Shown here: piece after piece, positions 28,219 through 35,403 of the stretch | How the letters are laid out: each line of letters starts with the position of its first letter | Position numbering within the stretch: the first letter of the stretch is position 1 | Assembly (NCBI GenBank): GCA_934270565.1 | Contig: CAKQPR010000001.1 | Location: 1 to 64,000, forward strand | Length of the DNA stretch: 64,000 nt | Direction of reading: 5' to 3' | DNA from: an uncultured Clostridia bacterium | GTDB lineage: Bacteria; Bacillota; Clostridia; Christensenellales; Pumilibacteraceae | The notes under the pieces: generated by a model | What the model saw: the letters and a program-made list of their open reading frames with translations, nothing else | Told to the model about the DNA's origin: nothing | Databases searched by the model: none | Position numbers and translations under genes: made by a program

Positions 28219-29240
28219 AATATACCCTCGTTGTCCGATTTTTTAACGATATGATTTGTGAACAGGACAAGAATAAGTCCGATAACGCCCTGAACGAGCC
28301 CGTATGCCGTGGACGAGCTGAGCCCGCCGGCGCCCGTTATCGCGCGATAGGAAAGCGTTCCTACTACGTCGGTTGTAGACGTAAGCGCCCACGAACTGTT
28401 GGTCATCGCGATTATCATTGTGTAATCGTCCCTTACGAGCCCCGCTACGTCCATAATAAGCTGAAGCATTATTACGTTCATGATCCCCGGGAGCGTAACG
28501 GTTATAGCCTGACGGAATCTTCCGCCGCCGTCTATGCGGCAGGCGTCGTAAAGCTCGGAGCTTACGTTTCCGATCGCTGACAGGTACATCATCGTGCCCC
28601 ACCCGAGACCTTTCCAAAGCGAGGCTGTCGCGAGTATGTACCACCAGTACTGAGGCGAAGAATACCATGTGATCCGGACTTCCTTGCCGGTGATCGCGGT
28701 GAGCACGCGGTTAAGAATACCGTTGTCGGACGTGAAAAGGTTGAAGCACATACCGCCGACCGCTACCCACGAAATGAAGAACGGCAGGTAGGATATTACC
28801 TGGAACACGCCTTTGAGCCGCTTGTTTTTCAGCTCGTTTATGAGCAGCGTATATATAAGGATAAGCGGGAAGTTCGTTGCGATTCGGATCAGCGCTATGT
28901 AAATCGTGTTGCGGAAGTACATATATTGCCCCGCCGTGCCCGGTTTGAAAATTCTGATTATGTTCGTAAGCCCTACGAATTCGCTCCCGCCTACTCCTTC
29001 GAGCAGGTCGAACTGCTGAAACGCGACTACTAGTCCGAACATGGGCGCGTAGCTGAATATCGCTACGAGCACGACCGCGGGCAATACCATGAGGTAAAGC
29101 GCTTTGTGTCGAACGACGCTGCGCCAGAACCTGCCTTTGCGGAATTCCTTAAGTCCGCGCGAAAACGCGTTTTGCTTTTTCAGTCCGGTTTCGGACGGCG
29201 AAGGGCTATTCATAATAACGTTTTCTGTGGTTTCGCTCAT
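28215..29240 (-). CDS. Sugar ABC transporter permease, LplB type
   Basis: 341 residues. A cytoplasmic N-terminal tail of about 45 residues is followed by helices beginning HKALYLMVLPAVVLVAIFSYAPMFGLVVAFQQF, typical of LplB. The EAA-like loop reads ELYDACRIDGGGRFRQAITVTLPGI. Its start overlaps the upstream unknown gene by four bases and its end overlaps lplC by four, so the three are probably translated together. Confidence 0.95.
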   Translation of the reverse strand: MSETTENVIMNSPSPSETGLKKQNAFSRGLKEFRKGRFWRSVVRHKALYLMVLPAVVLVAIFSYAPMFGLVVAFQQFDLLEGVGGSEFVGLTNIIRIFKPGTAGQYMYFRNTIYIALIRIATNFPLILIYTLLINELKNKRLKGVFQVISYLPFFISWVAVGGMCFNLFTSDNGILNRVLTAITGKEVRITWYSSPQYWWYILATASLWKGLGWGTMMYLSAIGNVSSELYDACRIDGGGRFRQAITVTLPGIMNVIMLQLIMDVAGLVRDDYTMIIAMTNSSWALTSTTDVVGTLSYRAITGAGGLSSSTAYGLVQGVIGLILVLFTNHIVKKSDNEGIL

Positions 29241-30196
29241 TTCCGATCCTCCTCTTTCGCTATCGCCTGCTTGCCGAGTTTTACTATATGTATACAGAAA
29301 GCCGCGATGCCGCCGCCGACTATGACTGCCGCCGCAACCGCGAGCGCAATCACAAGCGGGCTCGTACCGGTGTCTACTGTCGCCCAGCCGGCGAACATGG
29401 TAGCGTCCTTATACTCCGGTTCCGCGCCGAGCTCGGACGCGCCGATTTTGGCTTTTACGGTAGTCGTTACGAATTTTATCGTATTTTCGTCGATAAGCTC
29501 CGCGTTATTTCCCGCATAATACTTGATTTTACCGGGGAGCTTTACGGTAACGTCGGTAAGTCCGTCCACGTTCACGAAGAAGAACGTGAACATTTTTACG
29601 GTGTCTTTCTGTTTCGCCAAGTCGGCAAAGAACAACTCGTCGTCCGCACGCTCGCCCGAAGCGTCCTTTATCTTCGCGGCGATTTTCGTTCCGTCGTATT
29701 TGAGCTTTGCGGCGTCGTTACCTTTGTTGATTCCTATGCTTCCGTCGGGGCGCGCTATCTGAATGTTGCCGTTTACGGTCGCGGCGTAGTTTCCTTTAGC
29801 CCAGTTCTCGATCGTGCGGCGTTCGCTGCTTTCCTCTACCGCATAATCGGACGCGTCCGTGTAATCCATAATGCACGAAGCGGTTATCTTGTCTATTCTG
29901 CGCGTATGTACCGTAACGTCGTAGCCGCTATCCGTCTTTTCGACCTTATCGACCACGATCGAAGTTCTCGAAGCCGTCGCAAACGACGACGCGACGCAAT
30001 AATCTTCGACGTAAGCGTCGAGCTTTTCGCGGAACTCGGTTTCGCCGAGCTCGCTCTGAACGGTAAGCTTAACCGTAGCCTTGCCGTTACGTCCGACTTC
30101 CGCGTCGCCCGCCATGGCAAATCCGAACGCGGGAAAAGCGAGCGCAATCGTACACAAGGCGCAAAGTATGCAGGCAATTCGTTTCTTTAAGCTCAT
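29237..30196 (-). CDS. Membrane-anchored extracytoplasmic protein, first gene of the sugar ABC operon
   Basis: 319 residues: an N-terminal signal sequence (about 1-30, ending near FAMAGDA), an extracytoplasmic region rich in beta-strand-like text, one C-terminal membrane helix (about 279-305) and a short basic cytoplasmic tail. I do not recognise the family. Being the promoter-proximal gene and overlapping lplB by four bases, it is likely a partner of the transporter. A receptor or docking protein for the giant lipoprotein is possible but unproven. GGAGG precedes the ATG. Confidence 0.8.
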   Translation of the reverse strand: MSLKKRIACILCALCTIALAFPAFGFAMAGDAEVGRNGKATVKLTVQSELGETEFREKLDAYVEDYCVASSFATASRTSIVVDKVEKTDSGYDVTVHTRRIDKITASCIMDYTDASDYAVEESSERRTIENWAKGNYAATVNGNIQIARPDGSIGINKGNDAAKLKYDGTKIAAKIKDASGERADDELFFADLAKQKDTVKMFTFFFVNVDGLTDVTVKLPGKIKYYAGNNAELIDENTIKFVTTTVKAKIGASELGAEPEYKDATMFAGWATVDTGTSPLVIALAVAAAVIVGGGIAAFCIHIVKLGKQAIAKEEDRK

Positions 30197-30281
30197 TGTT
30201 TTCCTCCGTAGCCGTTAAAATGTGGGCGGTCGAAGCGCTCGGAAGGGCGTGACAAACCTATGTTCCCCAAAATTCAAGTAT

Positions 30282-30310
30282 ATTATAACACACGCGCGAG
30301 GCAATGAAAA
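30282..30310 (-). promoter_or_regulatory. Promoter of the capture operon
   Basis: Minus-strand TTTTCA (30305-30310), 17 bp, TATAAT (30282-30287). The weak -35 fits an activator-dependent promoter. The leader is about 80 nt. Confidence 0.65.
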
Positions 30311-30546
30311 TGGACGAGGAAACGGCAAAAATGGAAAATATAACACTCTTCCATTTTTTAACAAAAACAAAAAATAACGCGACAAACCTTGTGATTTGCG
30401 CGTTTTAATACCGAATATTATAGAAAAAGCCGTTTTTTCGTTATGTGAAATTTGTTTCGAATTTTCGTTACGGTAAAAAATAACGATTTTTTTCGTTGTA
30501 TTTTACGATCGCCGCGGCGGTGCGGTTGCGACGGAACGCCTATAGC

Positions 30547-30592
30547 GAGAAGTCCGTCCGTACCCGAACCGATGGGTACGAACGGACTTCTC
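30547..30592. other. Long near-perfect stem-loop
   Basis: 19-base arms GAGAAGTCCGTCCGTACCC and GGGTACGAACGGACTTCTC pair with a single mismatch around an 8-base loop. There is no U-tract on either side, so it is not an ordinary terminator. Directly after it, TTAGGAGTATGATTTATT copies the ribosome-site and spacer pattern used by glmM and glmS. In place of the expected ATG there is ATT, and the upstream ATG opens only a six-codon frame. Confidence 0.7.
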
Positions 30593-30689
30593 TTAGGAGT
30601 ATGATTTATTCCGCCGCCTGAGCGGGTGGAATCGTGTTGGTTGCGCCGCGTTTTAGGTGCGCGGGGCGCGGTGTTTGCGCTCACTGTAA

Positions 30690-31330
30690 GACAAGCGAGG
30701 GAAAACAGCGAAGAGGATTTTATCTTGCCTCCCCTGTGTAAAGGGAGAAACAGCGCGTTATCGCTCTATAATTCCGCCGTTAGGCGGTCTTTACTTTGCC
30801 TCCTTTGTGTAAAGGGAGGTGACACGAAGCGTAGGCGTAAGCCAAGCAAGTGGCGGTAGGATTGTTTTTTCGCAACTGTTATTCGTACAGCAACTTTACA
30901 ATCCCCCACCCGACTTGCGTCGGGAGTCCCCTTCCGCGCAATGTGGGCCCTAATAAGTCCGCTATCGCGGATATTTTGGGTTGTACCGTTCCGTTACGTC
31001 CATATTCGCTCCCGCGAGATTTCTCGACTTACGCCCCCGGATGACGGGGCGAAATACCGTTACGTTAGGTTGGCGGGCGGACGAGGAACTCCCCTACCGA
31101 GGCGTGAAAGCCTTATAACCATAGCGGAACGCTCATTAGCCTCGTCATCCTGAGCGGAGCGCGAAGCGCGCAGTCGTAAGGATCTCGCGGGAGCGAATAC
31201 GGTCGCAAGTAAACGGTATAACCCCAAATACTTGCCCGCAGGGGCTCCCATCGCCGACTTGCCTACGGCGGCTCGCCGTCGGGCGGACGATGAACTCCCC
31301 TACCGCGTTATAACGATTTGAGCAAGAACC
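30690..31330. repeat. Repeat island 2 (no genes)
   Basis: The 1.3 kb between the capture operon and the AraC gene holds no credible gene. 30720-30830 carries two copies of TTGCCTCC(C/T) with TGTGTAAAGGGAG, each able to fold. 30975-31030 (TACCGTTCCGTTACG, ATTCGCTCCCGCGAGA) recurs in inverted orientation at 31186-31235. The GGTTGGCGGGCGGACGAGG block is also present. The blocks match islands 1, 3 and 4. Confidence 0.8.
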
Positions 31331-31458
31331 GCCGCAACACGCTGCCTAAGTACACGGAGCTAAACGCGGCGCGGCTTTGCTTACTTATATTATAACTTTA
31401 AATCGGCGGTTGCGTATCCCATAAAGGCACTAAAATTTGCACAATAGGACACAACCGC

Positions 31459-31487
31459 TTGCCAAAAATAAAAATATGCTATATAAT
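31459..31487 (+). promoter_or_regulatory. Promoter of the divergent AraC gene
   Basis: TTGCCA (31459-31464), 17 bp, TATAAT (31482-31487). The predicted transcription start falls at or next to the ATG at 31494. Confidence 0.8.
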
Positions 31488-31493
31488 TATCGT

Positions 31494-32387
31494 ATGAAAA
31501 CCAAGGAAATTTCGGGATACGTCAAAACGCCCCTTCAGAATGTGTTCAACGTGCGCGCGGTGTATACCGTGCATTATTTCCGTTACGCTCAGCTCTTTCA
31601 GTTCGAGGGAGAAAGCCACCCGTTCTGGGAATTCGTTTATATCGATTCGGGCACGGCGAGCATAACCGCGGACGGACGTAAGTTCGATATGAGTCAGGGC
31701 GACGCCTATTTTCACAAGCCGGACGAATTCCACACGATAAGCACGGACGACAAGTTCGCGAATTCGGTGATTATTTCGTTCGAGTGTCTCAGCCCCGCCA
31801 TGCAATCGTTCGAGAATTGCCGCATAAACCTCAACCGCGAGGAAAAAGACGTGCTCGCAAAGATCGTTTCGGAAGCGAGCAAGTGCTTTTCTGATCGTCT
31901 CGGCGACGTTTACCTTAAAAAACTCACCCGCGCGGAAAATCAGCCGTTCGGGGGCGAACAGCTTATACGGATCTATATCGAACAGCTGCTTATACTCCTC
32001 TCCCGCCGTCTCGGAAACGCCGACGAAAAAACTCCCGCCGAGCGCAAGAACACGGAGGATCTGACGGAGAGAATTCGCCGCGAACTCGATCTTCACGTAT
32101 ATGATTCGATTTCGCTCGACGAGCTTTCGGCGAAAATGTTCTTCTCGAAAACCTACGTCAAGTCCGTATTTAAAAAGAATACGGGTATGACGATAATGCA
32201 ATATTACACCGAGCGGAAAATCGAAGAAGCGAAAAAGCTTATCAGTATGAACAAGTACACTTTTACCGAAATCGCGTACATGCTCGGCTACTCTTCGCTC
32301 TACTATTTCTCGCGGCAGTTCAAAAAATCCACGACAATGACGCTTTCCGAATACTCGGGCTCGATCAAAATGGATAAAGTACTCTAA
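31494..32387 (+). CDS. AraC-family regulator, probable activator of the capture operon
   Basis: 297 residues from the ATG at 31494. A cupin-type N-terminal sensor spans about 25-110 (ESHPFWEFVYIDSGTASI, GDAYFHKPDEFHTI). The C-terminal pair of helix-turn-helix motifs spans about 195-290 (SISLDELSAKMFFSKTYVKSVFKKNTGMTIMQYY, then FTEIAYMLGYSSLYYFSRQFKKSTTMTLSEY). Longer starts at 31437 (TTG) or 31476 would overlap the -35/-10 region. No ribosome site fits before 31494, so the message is probably leaderless or nearly so. It is divergent from the sugar operon across repeat island 2 and is the obvious candidate regulator for it, by position only. Confidence 0.9.
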   Translation: MKTKEISGYVKTPLQNVFNVRAVYTVHYFRYAQLFQFEGESHPFWEFVYIDSGTASITADGRKFDMSQGDAYFHKPDEFHTISTDDKFANSVIISFECLSPAMQSFENCRINLNREEKDVLAKIVSEASKCFSDRLGDVYLKKLTRAENQPFGGEQLIRIYIEQLLILLSRRLGNADEKTPAERKNTEDLTERIRRELDLHVYDSISLDELSAKMFFSKTYVKSVFKKNTGMTIMQYYTERKIEEAKKLISMNKYTFTEIAYMLGYSSLYYFSRQFKKSTTMTLSEYSGSIKMDKVL

Positions 32388-32391
32388 AATC

Positions 32392-32420
32392 TTGACTTAA
32401 ATGCGGGCAAGCGCTATAAT
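32392..32420 (+). promoter_or_regulatory. Promoter of leuS
   Basis: TTGACT (32392-32397), 17 bp, TATAAT (32415-32420). Only about 27 nt of leader remain, so there is no room for a T-box. Confidence 0.85.
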
Positions 32421-32453
32421 AAATACTTGAATTCTACTTTCGGAGCAGTTTTT

Positions 32454-34865
32454 ATGGACTACAAGGCAATCGAAAAAAAATGGAACGAAGAATGGCTGAA
32501 AGCGGGCGTTGACAAATTCGACCGCTCGCGTCCCGAGGACAAGTACTACGTGCTCGAAATGTTCTCCTACCCTTCGGGAGCTAACCTTCACCTCGGTCAC
32601 TGGTACAACTACGGTCCGACCGATTCTTTCGCTCGGTTTATGCGTATGCGCGGCAAGAACGTTTTTCAGCCGATGGGCTTCGACGCGTTCGGACTTCCCG
32701 CGGAGAACTACGCGATAAAGACGGGTATTCACCCCAAAGACAGCACGATGAAAAACATCGCCACGATGGAAGGTCAGCTCAAAGCGATGGGCGCGATGTT
32801 CGACTGGGACAGCGAGCTTTACACCTGCGATCCGAATTATTACAAGTGGACGCAGTGGCTTTTCCTTCAGCTCTACAAGCACGGACTTGCCTATCAGAAA
32901 CTTTCGCCCGTGAACTGGTGCCCGAGCTGCAATACCGTAATAGCGAACGAGCAGGTTGTTGACGGCAAATGCGAGCGTTGCGGAACGGAAATCGTCCGTA
33001 AGGAAATGACTCAGTGGTTCTTCAAGATCACCGATTACGCAGAGGAGCTTCTGAGCGGGCTCGATAAAATCGACTGGCCGGAAAAAACGAAGGCGATGCA
33101 ACGCAACTGGATCGGAAGATCGGAGGGCGGCGAAGTGGAATTTTCGCTCGAAAGCGGCGAGACTTTCCGCGTGTTCACTACCCGCGCCGACACGCTCGGC
33201 GGCGTAAGCTATATCGTTTTCGCGCCCGAGCACAAGTGGGTCGATAAAATCACCACTCCCGAGCACAAAGCGGAAGTGGACGCTTACCGCGCCGCGACCG
33301 CCAAAATGAGCGATATAGACCGTCAGTCCACCGTCAAGGAAAAAACCGGCGTGTTTACCGGGTCTTACGCGATAAATCCGCTTACCGGCAAGAAAGTTCC
33401 GGTATGGATCGCCGATTACGTGCTTTCCACTTACGGTACCGGTATCGTTATGGGCGTGCCCGCGCACGACGAACGCGACTACGAATTCGCCAAGAAATTC
33501 GGGCTTCCGATCGTTCCCGTAATCGCCTACAAAGATCGTATGGCGCACCCGATGCCCTGCCACGATTACGGCTACGTCATCAACACCGAGGGCTTCGACG
33601 GTATGCCGAGCGAGGAAGCGAAAACCAAGATTATCGAAAAGCTCGCCAAAGAGGGCAAAGCCGAACGCAAGATAAACTATCGTTTGCGCGACTGGTCGGT
33701 TTCACGCCAGCGTTACTGGGGCGCGCCTATTCCGATGATTCACTGCCCGCATTGCGGAAACGTTCCCGTTCCCGAAAAGGACCTGCCGGTAACGCTTCCG
33801 TATAACGTAAACTTCACGCCCGACGGAAAATCGCCGCTCGGCAAGTGCGAAGAATTCGAAAAAGTAAAGTGCCCCGTTTGCGGAGCGGACGCTCGGCGCG
33901 ATCCCGATACGCTCGACACGTTCGTTTGCTCGAGCTGGTATTACCTGCGCTACCCCGACGCGAAGGACAACGACAAGGCTTTCGATACCGACCTTATAAA
34001 CAAGATGCTGCCCGTAGACAAGTACGTCGGCGGTGCGGAGCACGCCTGTATGCATCTTCTCTACTCGCGCTTTATCACGAAGGCGCTCCGCGATATGGGA
34101 TACCTCAACTTCGACGAACCGTTCAAGTCGCTCGTCCATCAGGGCGTTATCCTCGGTCCGGACGGCACGCGCATGTCCAAGTCCAAGGGTAATATCATCA
34201 ACCCCGACAAATACGTTTCGGAGTACGGTTCGGACGTTTTCAGAATGTATCTTATGTTCGGCTTCTCGTATTTCGAGGGCGGTCCGTGGAACGAGGACGG
34301 AATCAAGTCGATCGCGAAGTTTATCGAGCGTATCGAACGTATCGTGACGAAACCTCACCCCGCCGCTTCTTCCGATCCCGCCGCGGACAAGGAAATGCTT
34401 TACGCGCTCAACTACGCGATCAAGTCTGTAACTACCGATATGGCGGCGTTCTCGTTCAACACTTCGGTTGCGAGAATTATGGAGCTCGTGAACGCAATGT
34501 ACAAGCTCGACGGCAAGGCGAGCGAAAAGATCATGGAAGAAACCTGCGACAAGCTCGTGCTTCTTGTCGCTCCGATCATTCCGCATATAGCCGAGGAACT
34601 CTATCATCAGCGCGGCGGCGATGGCTATATTATGAACGCGCGCTACCCCGTTTGCGACGAAACCAAGCTCGTTCGCGACGAAATCGAGCTTGCCGTTCAG
34701 ATAAACAGCCGTATGCGCTCGAAGATCGTCGTTCCGACGACCGCAGACAACGCGGAAATCGAAAAGATCGCGCTTGCCGATCCTGTAGTTGCGGAAGCGC
34801 TTGCGGGCGGCGCGCCGAAAAAGGTAATCGTCATCAAAAATCGTCTCGTGAATATCGTGGTGTGA
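32454..34865 (+). CDS. leuS: Leucyl-tRNA synthetase
   Basis: Charges tRNA-Leu. The 803 residues are the bacterial length. The HIGH-type motif reads [15 protein letters not shown] near residues 41-55. A zinc-binding CP-core segment [23 protein letters not shown] lies near 160, the CP1 editing domain includes [21 protein letters not shown], and the KMSKS loop reads [10 protein letters not shown] near 570. The start at 32454 ([10 protein letters not shown]) follows CGGAG. An in-frame ATG at 32427 adds nine residues lying only about one base from the predicted transcription start. It is followed one base later by the mini-GNAT gene. Confidence 0.97.
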   Translation: MDYKAIEKKWNEEWLKAGVDKFDRSRPEDKYYVLEMFSYPSGANLHLGHWYNYGPTDSFARFMRMRGKNVFQPMGFDAFGLPAENYAIKTGIHPKDSTMKNIATMEGQLKAMGAMFDWDSELYTCDPNYYKWTQWLFLQLYKHGLAYQKLSPVNWCPSCNTVIANEQVVDGKCERCGTEIVRKEMTQWFFKITDYAEELLSGLDKIDWPEKTKAMQRNWIGRSEGGEVEFSLESGETFRVFTTRADTLGGVSYIVFAPEHKWVDKITTPEHKAEVDAYRAATAKMSDIDRQSTVKEKTGVFTGSYAINPLTGKKVPVWIADYVLSTYGTGIVMGVPAHDERDYEFAKKFGLPIVPVIAYKDRMAHPMPCHDYGYVINTEGFDGMPSEEAKTKIIEKLAKEGKAERKINYRLRDWSVSRQRYWGAPIPMIHCPHCGNVPVPEKDLPVTLPYNVNFTPDGKSPLGKCEEFEKVKCPVCGADARRDPDTLDTFVCSSWYYLRYPDAKDNDKAFDTDLINKMLPVDKYVGGAEHACMHLLYSRFITKALRDMGYLNFDEPFKSLVHQGVILGPDGTRMSKSKGNIINPDKYVSEYGSDVFRMYLMFGFSYFEGGPWNEDGIKSIAKFIERIERIVTKPHPAASSDPAADKEMLYALNYAIKSVTTDMAAFSFNTSVARIMELVNAMYKLDGKASEKIMEETCDKLVLLVAPIIPHIAEELYHQRGGDGYIMNARYPVCDETKLVRDEIELAVQINSRMRSKIVVPTTADNAEIEKIALADPVVAEALAGGAPKKVIVIKNRLVNIVV

Positions 34866-34866
34866 T

Positions 34867-35133
34867 ATGGACGAACTTTACTTCGAAAACCGACTTAACG
34901 GAGTTTTCTATACGAGCGGTAAGCACGATTATGCTTACTCGATCGTGGACGACAACGGAAAAACCGCAACGATACTGAAAGTATTCGTCGATCCCGAACT
35001 TCGCGGCAAAGGTTTGGCGGGCGAAATTATGAAAAGGACGATCGAGCACTTCTCTTCGCTCGGAAGAAAAATCGTTCCGCTTTGCCCGTATTCGGTCGAT
35101 TATATGAAAAAACACGGCAATAAAGCCGACTGA
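34867..35133 (+). CDS. Small GNAT-type N-acetyltransferase
   Basis: 88 residues, a one-domain member of the short COG2388-like GNAT group. The acetyl-CoA-binding turn VFVDPELRGKGLAGEIMKRTIEH matches the V-x-P-x-x-R-G-x-G motif near residues 39-61, and the C-terminal LCPYSVDYMKKH is also typical. It begins one base after the leuS stop, so translation is coupled. The substrate is unknown. The link to leuS may be simple co-transcription. Confidence 0.88.
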   Translation: MDELYFENRLNGVFYTSGKHDYAYSIVDDNGKTATILKVFVDPELRGKGLAGEIMKRTIEHFSSLGRKIVPLCPYSVDYMKKHGNKAD

Positions 35134-35153
35134 ACTCAATTTGACGGCAGCGT

Positions 35154-35188
35154 AAAGGCGACGAAACGGAATACGTTTTATCGCCTTT
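35154..35188 (+). terminator. Terminator of leuS-GNAT
   Basis: A two-part stem, AAAGGCGA/TCGCCTTT enclosing AAACG/CGTTT, followed by a short T-rich tract. Confidence 0.65.
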
Positions 35189-35336
35189 TGTCGTAAAATT
35201 TACGATACGTATGCGTTTTTTCGCGACGCAGCCGAATTTTTACGGCAATTAAAATATAGCCGACAAGTGATTTTCGCAAGGGTTTTGCGCCCCGAGGCGC
35301 GGCAAGTCGGCTTATCCGACATTTTAGCGAAAACGG

Positions 35337-35365
35337 TTTACATTTTCTCGCGGTTATGCTACAAT
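35337..35365 (+). promoter_or_regulatory. Promoter of the 786-residue surface protein gene
   Basis: TTTACA (35337-35342), 17 bp, TACAAT (35360-35365). Leader about 30 nt. Confidence 0.75.
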
Positions 35366-35403
35366 ATAGTATACACTTCGACAAAACGTGCAAAAGGTGA
35401 CGT

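Noticed and set aside
30626..30859. A 77-codon frame starting GTG in repeat island 2
   Set aside because: It crosses two copies of a palindromic repeat (CTCC...GTAAAGGGAG), is Arg/Cys rich, and has no family resemblance.
32398..32453. Possible T-box before leuS
   Set aside because: The consensus promoter leaves only about 27 nt of leader, with no specifier or antiterminator.
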